Both the position numbers and the translations under genes were made by a program. Of a stretch of DNA of 57,205 bases, positions 1-9,142 are shown in pieces (positions within the stretch are counted from its first letter, which is position 1; each line of letters begins with the position of its first letter). The DNA is from Burkholderiales bacterium (lineage in GTDB: Bacteria; Pseudomonadota; Gammaproteobacteria; Burkholderiales; SG8-39): contig JACZJV010000126.1 of the NCBI GenBank assembly GCA_014860355.1, positions 1-57,205 of the forward strand. Direction: 5' to 3'. The notes under the pieces are model-generated. The model worked only from the letters and a program-made list of their open reading frames with translations, was not told the DNA's origin and searched no databases.

Positions 1-160
1 GCAGGCGTGGCAGCCGCGCGCCCGCCGCCGCCTCGGGCGCCCGCCATGAGGCTTGATCGGCCCGGTAGGCGAGGTCGAGTGGGCTGGCGCCGGCGCGACC
101 TGCCGCGGCCATGCCCATAGTGGCGGCGACAAAAGCGAGCAGCGGCAGAGAAATTTTCAT
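1..160 (-). CDS. Partial secreted protein of the exopolysaccharide cluster (C-terminus outside window)
   Basis: A minus-strand reading frame starts with ATG at 160 and runs open to the window edge, giving 53 codons. The N-terminus is MKISLPLLAFVAATMGMAA followed by small residues, which has the shape of a Sec signal peptide. The rest (ASPLDLAYRADQASWRAPEA and onward) is too short to place in a family. The gene lies 55 bp downstream of the export lipoprotein gene on the same strand, so it probably belongs to the same exopolysaccharide operon. I see no strong ribosome binding site. The function is unknown. Confidence 0.5.
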   Translation of the reverse strand, partial: MKISLPLLAFVAATMGMAAAGRAGASPLDLAYRADQASWRAPEAAAGARLPRL

Positions 161-215
161 CGCTAGTCACTTTTTGAGAACACGGGTGTGCGCCGCGGAC
201 AGGCAAGCTCCCGGT

Positions 216-830
216 TCAGAAGAAGCTTTCTCCGACGGTGATCGCGTCGCCGGGACGGACGTAGGTATTGAGGTCGGCCTGGACAGGTGTGTTGCTGGCG
301 TCGCCGTCGCGCACGATGGTGATTTTACTCAAGGAGGCGCGCTCCTTGAAACCACCGGCTATGGAGACGGCCTTGCGCACTGTCAGGCCCGGCTGGTAGG
401 GAAAACTGCCGTTATTGTTGACCTGACCGCTGATGAAGTACGGCCGGTATTCGTCGATGGTCACCGACACGCGCGGGTTGACCAGGTAACTCCCGCGCAA
501 TCCATCGGTCACGAGTTTTTCCAGCTCGCCGACAGTCTTGCCGCGAACCTGAATTTCGCCCAATACCGGATAGGAAATGGTGCCGGCATCGGTGAGCCGG
601 ACCTTATCCCGTTTCAGGTCATCTTCGCCGTAGACGATAATGCTGATTACGTCGCCGGTCGACAGTTTGTATCGGGAAAGCGTGTCGCCGTTCGAATTCG
701 AATCGGTATTGGCAGGCGGCGGCGTAGGCGTATCGGCGGCTGCGTTGGAGAGCACCGGCGCCTGCGTGCAGGCGAGCGCTCCGAACATGCAGAAGCAGAC
801 AAGGAGAATGATTGAGCCGTAACGCGCCAT
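216..830 (-). CDS. Polysaccharide export lipoprotein (Wza/EpsE type)
   Basis: This is a 204-residue outer-membrane or periplasmic polysaccharide export protein. A hydrophobic N-terminus ends at Cys21 (GALAC), a plausible lipoprotein cleavage site, and a Thr/Pro/Asn-rich spacer follows. The poly-export domain begins near residue 53 with YKLSTGDVISIIVYGEDDL. A SLBB-like beta-grasp segment follows (VSVTIDEYRPYFISGQV, then PYQPGLTVRKAVSIAGGF). The family forms the channel or its periplasmic part through which exopolysaccharide leaves the cell. Its neighbours, an EpsL-like barrel and a polyprenyl sugar-phosphate transferase, fit this role. It is shorter than Wza (about 380 residues), as is normal for the EpsE branch. 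Confidence 0.88.
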   Translation of the reverse strand: MARYGSIILLVCFCMFGALACTQAPVLSNAAADTPTPPPANTDSNSNGDTLSRYKLSTGDVISIIVYGEDDLKRDKVRLTDAGTISYPVLGEIQVRGKTVGELEKLVTDGLRGSYLVNPRVSVTIDEYRPYFISGQVNNNGSFPYQPGLTVRKAVSIAGGFKERASLSKITIVRDGDASNTPVQADLNTYVRPGDAITVGESFF

Positions 831-888
831 ACGAATTTACACCCCGTACGTGCAGATTAGCATCGGATCTGAGGACCTTTTGATTCTA

Positions 889-2175
889 TCAGAGGGTCGC
901 ATGGAGGAATAGCATGAACACGTTGCGCCGATAGTCGAAGTCGCCATCGTTTGAACGCCTCACCGAGTATGCATAGTCGCCGCCCAAACTCAGCCAGCGC
1001 CGCATCTTGTAGTCTGCCCTGAAGCCGTAGTTCTGGATTTTGTCCGTCCGTTGCACGCCTTGATAGGCTTCGTTCAGGTAGGAAGCTCTGGCCTCAGTGG
1101 CAAGCCGGCTATTCCATTCGTGCGACCAGCGCGCCCCGGTTGAGGTCCTGTCGATGAAATCGCCGACTCCGCCGGTGGTCTCGGACGGCGCCCGGGTGAA
1201 ATCCAGATCGACATGCGAATAGGTTCGGGGGCTCCAACGCACCGCTCCCAACCACCCGACGGACGTATAGCTGTCCCGGGCGCTGTCATCGAACGTTTTT
1301 CTCACCGGGCCTAACCTGAACGTGCCAGAGGTTTTAGCGCTTGCTTCCCAGGTCCCGCCCAAGAGCAGGGCGCTTTCGACGCTGCCCAGTGTGGAGGTGG
1401 GGTCGGCGTAATCTATGTTGCTGTGCTTGCCCTGAAACAGTAGCGTGGTCTTGGGTCCGATGCGCCAGTTGAAGGTAGCGCCGAGGTCGTCGATCACGCG
1501 GTCGCTCGCGGCGGTGGTCTCGCGGTTGTTCAGGTAGTCGCGCTGCAAGCGCCCGAGTTCGAAGTCGACGCGCCCGCGCGCACCTTGTGCACCATAGGAA
1601 AAAATCCCCCGGCCACGGGTCTGGCGATAATGATCGGGCGTGGCGGATATCGGGTTGTTGGTCGAGCCGCGCGGGTCCACGCCGTCCAGGTAATCGGCCT
1701 CCAGACGGGTGCGCAGGCGCGTACCCAGATCGAAATCGGCAACGCCGTTCACATTGGTATTTGAATAGTTGTCGGCAGTGCTTTTCTGGTACCGGCCCAT
1801 GGCCGAACTCATGCTCAGACTGAAAGTGTTGGTTCCCTGCCTGGTCTCAAGCCGCAGCGCCGGAGTCAGCACCAGGATCCGGTCGGCACTCGGGTTGCTC
1901 GATTCGAGATAGATATTGTCGTCGTGCCGCACATCCACATTCACCGATAGCTCAACGCTAACCAGCATACCCATGAGCTTCAGGGTGATCCCGCCAGGTT
2001 CTGCCATCCCCCCCTGAGCTGCCGCCGCGGCCGAGGGCGAATAGGGTATCGACGGGGCAGCCGCGCCGTTGAGCGTTTCCGGGGCAAACTGCTGCGGCCA
2101 CGCTGCCAAGCTCAGCATCGCCAGGGCAACGAGGGCAATGATCGGCGCAGGATTCAGGTATCCAGGTTTGCGCAT
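889..2175 (-). CDS. Outer-membrane beta-barrel protein, EpsL-like exopolysaccharide operon protein
   Basis: This is a 428-residue protein with a signal peptide (MRKPGYLNPAPIIALVALAM, then small residues). After it come alternating polar/aromatic strands typical of an outer-membrane barrel, for example DNIYLESSNPSADRILVLTP, TFSLSMSSAMGRYQKSTADN, and paired strands to the C-terminus (RRNVFMLFLHATL). The DNIYL start and the LTPALRLETRQG strand resemble EpsL proteins encoded in betaproteobacterial exopolysaccharide operons. It sits between the export lipoprotein gene and the sugar-phosphate transferase gene, all on the minus strand. The exact role of EpsL is not established. A general porin is less likely given the context. 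Confidence 0.75.
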   Translation of the reverse strand: MRKPGYLNPAPIIALVALAMLSLAAWPQQFAPETLNGAAAPSIPYSPSAAAAAQGGMAEPGGITLKLMGMLVSVELSVNVDVRHDDNIYLESSNPSADRILVLTPALRLETRQGTNTFSLSMSSAMGRYQKSTADNYSNTNVNGVADFDLGTRLRTRLEADYLDGVDPRGSTNNPISATPDHYRQTRGRGIFSYGAQGARGRVDFELGRLQRDYLNNRETTAASDRVIDDLGATFNWRIGPKTTLLFQGKHSNIDYADPTSTLGSVESALLLGGTWEASAKTSGTFRLGPVRKTFDDSARDSYTSVGWLGAVRWSPRTYSHVDLDFTRAPSETTGGVGDFIDRTSTGARWSHEWNSRLATEARASYLNEAYQGVQRTDKIQNYGFRADYKMRRWLSLGGDYAYSVRRSNDGDFDYRRNVFMLFLHATL

Positions 2176-2285
2176 TGCGTCCTGATGCAGGTGTTAGACC
2201 CGTAGCGTCCGAAAAATATTTCGGGCGGCGAACAATTCTAGCTTAGGAAATATCCCGCGCGCGTAGTGCGCGTCGGGGGGGATTG

Positions 2286-3362
2286 TCAAATTTTGTGTTC
2301 CACCGCTGCCGCTGAACGGCCAACGGCGAGGCGCCACAGGCCCAATTGCACCAGAAGAATATACAGCGCGAACACCGCCATGGCGCTGTAGAACATGACA
2401 TGCTCCCGTATCCCGAGGGCCCAGCCGGCGACGCCCGCAGCGGCGAGCACGAACGCGATGGCGAGGATGAGCGCAACCGCGCTCCCCGCGGGCATGCCCA
2501 GATCGATCAGGATATGGTGCAGATGGGTACGGTCGGCGCGGAACGGGCTCTGTCCACGAAGCAGTCGCCGGCTCATGCACACGATAGTGTCGCTGATCGG
2601 GATCGCCACCAGCCAAATCGCGGTAACCGGCGCGAACAATTGCGCCCGCGGCTGGGCCGCGTCCACGGTGAGCCAGGCGACGACGAAGCCCAGCGACAGG
2701 CTGCCCGCGTCGCCGAGGAATATGGTCGCGCGGCTGCGCCAGGGCGAGCGCAGGTTGAACGCGAGAAATGCTGCAGTGCAGCCCAACAACCCCAGCGGCA
2801 GCGTGACCGGGCCCGCCTGGGCCGTTGCCGCGCTCATCACCGCGATCCAGAACACCGCGATGAAAACCAAGCCGCCTGCGAGGCCGTCTGCGCCATCGCA
2901 GAAGTTGACCGCGTTTACTACGCCGATTACCGCAAACACCGTCAGCGGCACGGCCAGCCGTCCCAGCGTCAGCGGCTCGGTGCTCACCAGATTGCCGAGG
3001 GAATGCAACATCCGTCCACCCCAGTACACCATGAGCAGCGCAGCCGCAATCTGCGCCGCGAATTTGATCGCAGGCTGTAGTTCGAGGATATCGTCCGCGG
3101 TGCCGGTCAGCGCGAGCAGCAGCAGTCCGGCCCAGAACGCCGGGTGCATTTCCGCGGCGAATTGTCCCAGCAGTGCCGCCAGCGCCAGCCCGGCAGCGAC
3201 CGCCAGGCCGCCGACGGTGGGGGTGGCGCCGCCGTGATCCTTGCGCCCGGCACCTGGATGATCGATCAACCCCCAGCGCTCCGCTCTGGGCAGGAGCAGG
3301 CGGATCAGGCCCAGCGTCAGGCCGAAGCCCAGTACGGGGGCGAGGATCGCTGCGGTATTCAT
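2286..3362 (-). CDS. Polyprenyl-phosphate N-acetylhexosamine-1-phosphate transferase (WecA/MraY family)
   Basis: This is a 358-residue integral membrane glycosyltransferase family 4 enzyme. It should move a sugar-1-phosphate from a UDP-sugar to undecaprenyl phosphate, the first step of polysaccharide assembly. Family motifs occur in order: [19 protein letters not shown] near the N-terminus, the Asp pair in [37 protein letters not shown], and the cytoplasmic ADRTHLHH. About ten hydrophobic segments separate them. I chose the ATG at 3362 because it overlaps the plsY stop by four bases (ATGA), which suggests translational coupling; a longer frame upstream is antisense to plsY. The HLHH form points to WecA/TagO rather than MraY. 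The sugar specificity cannot be read from the sequence. Confidence 0.9.
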   Translation of the reverse strand: MNTAAILAPVLGFGLTLGLIRLLLPRAERWGLIDHPGAGRKDHGGATPTVGGLAVAAGLALAALLGQFAAEMHPAFWAGLLLLALTGTADDILELQPAIKFAAQIAAALLMVYWGGRMLHSLGNLVSTEPLTLGRLAVPLTVFAVIGVVNAVNFCDGADGLAGGLVFIAVFWIAVMSAATAQAGPVTLPLGLLGCTAAFLAFNLRSPWRSRATIFLGDAGSLSLGFVVAWLTVDAAQPRAQLFAPVTAIWLVAIPISDTIVCMSRRLLRGQSPFRADRTHLHHILIDLGMPAGSAVALILAIAFVLAAAGVAGWALGIREHVMFYSAMAVFALYILLVQLGLWRLAVGRSAAAVEHKI

Positions 3363-3976
3363 GATGGCTCCGTTTTTTTTGCGCCGATGCGGCTCTCGGT
3401 GCCTGCGAGCAGGCGCCCGATGTTTTCCCTGTGACGGTAGATCAGCAGCGCTGCCAGTGCGGCCACGGCGGGCAGCAGCGGGCTCGCGCTGCCGAAGAGC
3501 CATGCGGTGTACAGCGGCGCGAACACGGCGGCTATGATGGAAGCGAGCGAGACCATGCGGAAGAACAGCATGATCATGAGCCAGCTTGCCAGCGTCGCCA
3601 GGCCCAGCCAGATGTCGATTGCGCACAGGATGCCTAGCGCGGTGGCCACGCCCTTGCCGCCCTTGAAACCGAAAAACACCGGATACACATGGCCGAGGAA
3701 AACCGCCAGCGCCACCAGCGCAATGCCGCTCGCGTCCACGCCGTAGCCGGCGGCGAAATGTTTGGCGAGGAGCACCGCCAGCGCGCCCTTGCCGGTGTCA
3801 CCGGCGAGCGTCAGCGCGGCGGCGAGTTTCTTGCCGGTGCGCAGCACGTTGGTGGCCCCAGGATTGCCGGAGCCGTAGCTGTGCGGGTCGGGCAGGCCGA
3901 AGGCCCGGCTCACGATCACGGCGAATGAAAGCGAGCCGATGAGATAGGCTGCAACGGTGAAGACGATGGTCGGCAT
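3359..3976 (-). CDS. plsY: Glycerol-3-phosphate acyltransferase PlsY
   Basis: This is a 205-residue inner-membrane acyltransferase that uses acyl phosphate to make lysophosphatidic acid, the first step of phospholipid synthesis. The PlsY signature motifs are present: [20 protein letters not shown] with [17 protein letters not shown], the glycine-rich [20 protein letters not shown], and the C-terminal [15 protein letters not shown]. Length and hydrophobic profile are normal. It is divergent from folB, a common betaproteobacterial arrangement, and overlaps the following glycosyltransferase gene by four bases. Confidence 0.95.
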   Translation of the reverse strand: MPTIVFTVAAYLIGSLSFAVIVSRAFGLPDPHSYGSGNPGATNVLRTGKKLAAALTLAGDTGKGALAVLLAKHFAAGYGVDASGIALVALAVFLGHVYPVFFGFKGGKGVATALGILCAIDIWLGLATLASWLMIMLFFRMVSLASIIAAVFAPLYTAWLFGSASPLLPAVAALAALLIYRHRENIGRLLAGTESRIGAKKTEPS

Positions 3977-4056
3977 CTAAGGGCCTGTTAGAATGTGCTG
4001 CCCATTTTACGCGGGAATCCTGCCCCGTCCCAACTCGCTATCCCAACTGCTCCGAC

Positions 4057-4410
4057 ATGGACATCATATTCCTGCGTGAAATCAGGCTGGACGCGCGCAT
4101 CGGCATCTACAAGCGCGAAAAGACCATTACCCAGACGGTGGAGCTGGACCTGGAGATTGCGCTGCCCGACGATCGCGTGTTCAAAAGCGGCAAGGTCGCC
4201 GACACCATCGACTACGCCGTCGTGATCGAACGCATCCGCACGGTCCTGGTCGAACAGCACTACGGCCTCGTCGAGAACCTGGCCGAGCACGTAGCGCAAA
4301 TTTTGTTGGGGGAATTCCGTTCGCCCTGGGTGCGCGTGAGCATTGCCAAGGTCGGCGCCCAGCGCAGCGCGCGGCGCGTAGGCGTGGTGATCGAGCGCGG
4401 CAGGAAGTAG
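4057..4410 (+). CDS. folB: Dihydroneopterin aldolase
   Basis: This is a 117-residue FolB protein that converts 7,8-dihydroneopterin to 6-hydroxymethyl-dihydropterin and glycolaldehyde in folate synthesis. The start MDIIFLREIRLDARIGIYKR is typical: the family begins with a strand and then a (I/V)G(I/V)xxxE/K turn. The central DTIDYAVVIERI and the VENLAEHVA region carry the active-site Tyr and Glu positions. The C-terminal strand VRVSIAKVGA is also typical. Length is normal. The 80 bp between it and plsY must hold both divergent promoters; I see no convincing -35/-10 pair there. Confidence 0.92.
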   Translation: MDIIFLREIRLDARIGIYKREKTITQTVELDLEIALPDDRVFKSGKVADTIDYAVVIERIRTVLVEQHYGLVENLAEHVAQILLGEFRSPWVRVSIAKVGAQRSARRVGVVIERGRK

Positions 4411-4450
4411 GGGCGCGACGGCGCGCGGGTGTGGTCAGTGGTGGACGCGA

Positions 4451-4476
4451 TGTTCGCGAGCAAGCTCGCTCCTACA
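4451..4476 (-). repeat. Single REP-like palindrome of the Pseudomonas type with GTAG foot
   Basis: Read on the minus strand, this starts TGTAGGAGCGAGC and continues TTGCTCGCGAACA. It is a 6-bp perfect stem (GCGAGC/GCTCGC) preceded by the GTAG tetranucleotide that marks REP sequences mobilised by RAYT/TnpA-REP proteins. It lies between the convergent 3' ends of folB and ybaK. I saw no second copy and no RAYT gene in the window. Confidence 0.65.
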
Positions 4477-4510
4477 GCGGCAATGCGGTGGTGCTGCGGC
4501 CCAATAATGC

Positions 4511-5002
4511 TCAATCTTCGAGCGCCACTTCGACGCCCCTGGCATCCAGCAGCCGCAGCAGCACTTCCGGAGCTATGCCCACCAGGTAACCGCGCCGGCC
4601 GCCATTGATGTATATCCTGTCCAGCGCGAGCACGCTTTTCTCCACATAGACCGGCAAAGGCTTTCTGGTGCCGAAGGGCGAGGTGCCGCCGACCTGATAG
4701 CCGGAATGGCGATAGGCGGCCTCGGGCGTGCACGGCTCGACTTTCTTCACGCCGATTTGCCGCGCCAGGTTCTTGGTCGAGACTTTGCGGTCCCCGTGCA
4801 TCAGCACGATCAAGGCCCGCTTCGCCTCGTCTTCCATCACCAGCGTCTTCACCACCGCGTGCTCGGGCACGCCCAGTTCGCGCGCCGACACCGCCGTGCC
4901 GCCGTGTTCCTCGTAGGCATAGACGTGTTCGGTGTAGGCAATGCCGCGCTTTTTCAGCACTGCCGTCGCCGGCGTTTCGGAGACATGTTCTTTCTTGGCC
5001 AT
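4511..5002 (-). CDS. ybaK: Cys-tRNA(Pro)/Cys-tRNA(Cys) deacylase YbaK/EbsC family
   Basis: This is a 163-residue YbaK-like editing protein that hydrolyses Cys-tRNA(Pro) made in error by prolyl-tRNA synthetase. Family features include the N-terminal TPATAVLKKRGIAYTEHVYA and the VVKTLVMEDEAKRALIVLMHG strand pair. Also present are KVSTKNLARQIGVKKVEPC, the GYQVGGTSPFGTRKPLPVYV core and the YINGGRRGYLVGIAP ending. I chose the ATG at 5002 because the longer open frame upstream runs into the composite hairpin element and its translation there has no family similarity. The gene is transcribed away from that element. Confidence 0.9.
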   Translation of the reverse strand: MAKKEHVSETPATAVLKKRGIAYTEHVYAYEEHGGTAVSARELGVPEHAVVKTLVMEDEAKRALIVLMHGDRKVSTKNLARQIGVKKVEPCTPEAAYRHSGYQVGGTSPFGTRKPLPVYVEKSVLALDRIYINGGRRGYLVGIAPEVLLRLLDARGVEVALED

Positions 5003-5041
5003 GGGTTTTCCATGCGGTGGCTTGAATTGCGTTTCGCGTTG

Positions 5042-5243
5042 CTGCAGATCTGCGCTGTTGCGCGGACGAGAAACCGTCCGCGCGGATCGTTGCTTGTGCA
5101 CGGATGAAAAGCGTATCCGTGCACAAGCAACGATCTTGGTTAGACCCCGCCACAGTGTGATTGTGGACTTATCCATAACCGTGTCTTCTGGACGGATGGC
5201 TCTTATCCGTCCAGAAGACACGGTTGGCGCGCGCAGCGCGCAA
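5042..5243 (+). repeat. Composite nested-hairpin element, copy 1
   Basis: The parts in order are as follows. CTGCAG lies at 5042-5047. Hairpin A has arms 5060-5068 and 5075-5083 (GCGCGGACG/CGTCCGCGC, loop AGAAAC). Hairpin B has 21-bp perfect arms 5085-5105 and 5115-5135 (loop GAAAAGCGT). A 41-nt linker spans 5136-5176. Hairpin C has 21-bp perfect arms 5177-5197 and 5205-5225 (loop GGCTCTT). Hairpin D lies at 5224-5243 (TTG, bulged G, CGCGC, loop GCA). No reading frame here looks coding. The element lies upstream of ybaK and downstream of xerD. Copies 2 and 3 are at 8862-9063 and 17148-17370. Confidence 0.85.
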
Positions 5244-5289
5244 CTCCTTCGTTTTCATTCGCCAGCCCTTGATAGGACGCCGCATATCG

Positions 5290-6192
5290 CTATCCGCGCG
5301 GGTGGTGTTTCTGGTGCAGCTGCTTCAGGCGCTCGCGCGCGACATGCGTATAAATCTGCGTGGTTGAGATGTCGGCATGGCCGAGCAGCATCTGCACCAC
5401 GCGCAGGTCGGCGCCGTGGTTGAGCAGATGCGTGGCAAAGGCATGGCGCAGCGTGTGCGGCGACATCGGCTTGCCGGGTACCGAAGCGCGCGCATGCTTT
5501 TTTATGAGATACCAGAAGGCCTGGCGCGTCATAGCCCCGCCGCGTGCGGTGACGAAGGCCGCATCCGACTGGGCGCGCGCGAGCAGGCGCGGACGCCCGT
5601 CTTTCAGGTAGCGCGTGAGCCAGTCCGAGGCTTCCTCGCCCATCGGCACCATGCGCTCCTTGTTGCCTTTGCCGAACACGCGCACTACTCCCATGTCCTG
5701 GCTGATTTCGATCAGCTTCAGCGCCACCAGCTCGGATACGCGCAGCCCGGTGGCGTAGAGCATCTCCAGCATGGCGCGGTCGCGCAGGCCCAGCGGCGTT
5801 GCCGCATCCGGCGCCGCGAGCAGCGCTTCCACGTCCGTTTCTGTGAGCGACTTGGGAAAGCGCTGCGGTTTTTTCGGCGTATCCAGCTTGAGCGTCGGGT
5901 CCGCGGCAAGCTTGTTCTCGCGCAAGGCGAACTGGAAAAAGCGCTTGAGGCTTGAGTGCAGCCGCGCCTGCGAACTCGCGCGCAGCCTTGCCTGGGTATA
6001 GCGAAAGGCGAAATACGCCGACAGGTCCTGTTCGCGCGTATCGAGCAGGGCCTGGGCTCGTTCGCGCGCCAGCCACTCGGCGTACAGGCTCAGGTCGCGG
6101 CGGTAGGCTTCGAGCGTGTTCTTCGACAGGCCGTCTTCCAGCCACAGATGGTCGCAGAATTCGTCTAGCAGGGCGGCGTCGTTTTCAGTCAT
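5290..6192 (-). CDS. xerD: Tyrosine recombinase XerD
   Basis: This is a 300-residue site-specific tyrosine recombinase. With XerC it resolves chromosome dimers at dif. The N-terminal SAM-like domain (LLDEFCDHLWLEDGLSKNTL, ending near residue 110) binds DNA. The catalytic domain carries Arg in ATGLRVSELVAL, Lys in GKGNKERMVPMG, His and Arg in HTLRHAFATHLL, His in LLGHADISTTQ, and the nucleophile Tyr in IYTHV. The C-terminal RLKQLHQKHHPRG is typical of XerD. I chose the ATG at 6192 because it gives the normal XerD N-terminus and overlaps the ogt stop by eight bases. No phage genes are nearby, so this is the housekeeping recombinase and not an integrase. Confidence 0.95.
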   Translation of the reverse strand: MTENDAALLDEFCDHLWLEDGLSKNTLEAYRRDLSLYAEWLARERAQALLDTREQDLSAYFAFRYTQARLRASSQARLHSSLKRFFQFALRENKLAADPTLKLDTPKKPQRFPKSLTETDVEALLAAPDAATPLGLRDRAMLEMLYATGLRVSELVALKLIEISQDMGVVRVFGKGNKERMVPMGEEASDWLTRYLKDGRPRLLARAQSDAAFVTARGGAMTRQAFWYLIKKHARASVPGKPMSPHTLRHAFATHLLNHGADLRVVQMLLGHADISTTQIYTHVARERLKQLHQKHHPRG

Positions 6193-6721
6193 GCGACCTG
6201 CGCCGCGCACTCAGGATATCCGGCTGCTCGTGCGCGAGCAAGCGGCGCTTGACCTCGAGCAGGTAGCCGCCGCTCGCGTGGGCGAAGCCGCCCAGGCCCG
6301 TGGCCGCGACCACGCGGTGGCAGGGTATCACCAGCGGAAAATAATTCGTGCCGCAGGCCTGGCCCACTGCGCGCGGCGCGGAGCGCAGCGAGCGCGCAAG
6401 CTCGCCATAGGTTCTGGTTTCGCCACAGGGTATCGCGGCTATCTGGTCCCACACGCTGCGCTGGAAGGCGGTGCCCAGCTGTTTCAGCGGCAGCTTGAAT
6501 GGGTAGTCCGGATCGGCCGCATATTTTTCGATCTGCATGCAGGCGCGCTCGGAAAGCGCGTCCGTGGGCGCCAGGGTGCCGGCGCTGCGCGGCAAATACA
6601 CGATCTCCGCCAGGGCGGCGCCTTCGGTGCGCACGCCCACCAGGGCGAACGGCGTGTCGAGTTTGGCCTGAAACCGCGGCAATGCTGCAATGGCCTCGTG
6701 TAACTGGATGGTTTTTAACAA
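6185..6721 (-). CDS. ogt: Methylated-DNA--protein-cysteine methyltransferase (Ogt/MGMT)
   Basis: This is a 178-residue suicide alkyltransferase that repairs O6-alkylguanine by taking the alkyl group onto a cysteine. The active site is the PCHRV motif in YFPLVIPCHRVVAATG. The helix-turn-helix region RTYGELARSLRSAPRAVGQA and the following asparagine hinge (GTN) are present. The only usable start is TTG at 6721: the codon before it is a stop, and no ATG occurs before the conserved core. A minus-strand TATAAT lies 37 bp upstream. The stop overlaps the xerD start, so the two repair and recombination genes are probably cotranscribed. Confidence 0.92.
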   Translation of the reverse strand: MLKTIQLHEAIAALPRFQAKLDTPFALVGVRTEGAALAEIVYLPRSAGTLAPTDALSERACMQIEKYAADPDYPFKLPLKQLGTAFQRSVWDQIAAIPCGETRTYGELARSLRSAPRAVGQACGTNYFPLVIPCHRVVAATGLGGFAHASGGYLLEVKRRLLAHEQPDILSARRRSHD

Positions 6722-6758
6722 TTAAATCCGGTGGCAACGCCGCCGCCGGAGGTGCGGG

Positions 6759-6764
6759 ATTATA
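6759..6764 (-). promoter_or_regulatory. Candidate -10 box for ogt-xerD
   Basis: TATAAT on the minus strand, 37 bp upstream of the ogt TTG start. No matching -35 box is visible at 16-18 bp, so this is a weak assignment. The 6722-6969 interval is a divergent control region shared with typA; apart from this box nothing else in it is convincing. Confidence 0.35.
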
Positions 6765-6969
6765 CTATTCGACCGGAAAAATGGGCTCATCGGCAAGAAT
6801 TATGCTAACATATTGAATTTTCTGGCCTTCCAAAGCCGCCGTCGGGGCAGCTCTGGTCCAGGTATTTCAACCTAGGTTAGAGCAAGCTCAGGCCGGGGCA
6901 AGCGCTAGTTTGCCGCTCATTGCCGTCCGCTTGCGACACGACCTGCGATTCTCTTTAGACTGTTTCCTC

Positions 6970-8826
<1,857 letters not shown>

Positions 8827-8861
8827 GCGATAGTCGTCTGACGGCAATCTTCTCAGGCGAC

Positions 8862-9063
8862 CTGCAGCATGTAGAAAAAACCTGCGCGGACGAACAACCG
8901 TCCGCGCGGATCGTCGATTGCGTACGGACGAAAGGCCGTCCGTACGCAATCGACGATCTTGTATGAAACCCCCGCGACGTCCTTGTTGTTAACCATAACC
9001 GTGTTTTCCGTACGGATGGTTTTTATCCGTACGGAAAACACGGTTGGCGCGCGAAGCGCGCAA
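8862..9063 (+). repeat. Composite nested-hairpin element, copy 2
   Basis: Same order as copy 1. CTGCAG lies at 8862-8867. Hairpin A is at 8884-8892/8899-8907 (identical arms, loop AACAAC). Hairpin B is at 8909-8930/8937-8958 (22-bp perfect stem, loop AAAGGC). A 38-nt linker spans 8959-8996. Hairpin C is at 8997-9017/9025-9045 (21-bp perfect stem, loop GGTTTTT). Hairpin D is at 9044-9063. It lies between the convergent ends of typA and the flavoprotein gene and fills most of that 316-bp gap. Total length equals copy 1 (202 bp). There is no U-tract after any hairpin, so it is not a standard intrinsic terminator. Confidence 0.85.
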
Positions 9064-9142
9064 GTCGCCGCAAGGCATGCGATTCCATTGGAGACGCCCT
9101 GTCCGGCTGCAACATGTCGGGAGATCCCGACCTCATGGGCTC

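Noticed and set aside
4941-5423. Small protein encoded by the composite elements (similar peptides with RPEDTVGARSAQ or RTENTVGARSAQ)
   Set aside because: The shared peptides simply reflect the shared DNA. Changes between copies keep base pairing, not amino acids, and there is no ribosome binding site.
5290-6192. XerD as integrase of a genomic island
   Set aside because: The sequence is canonical XerD with housekeeping neighbours. There is no att repeat, tRNA or phage gene.
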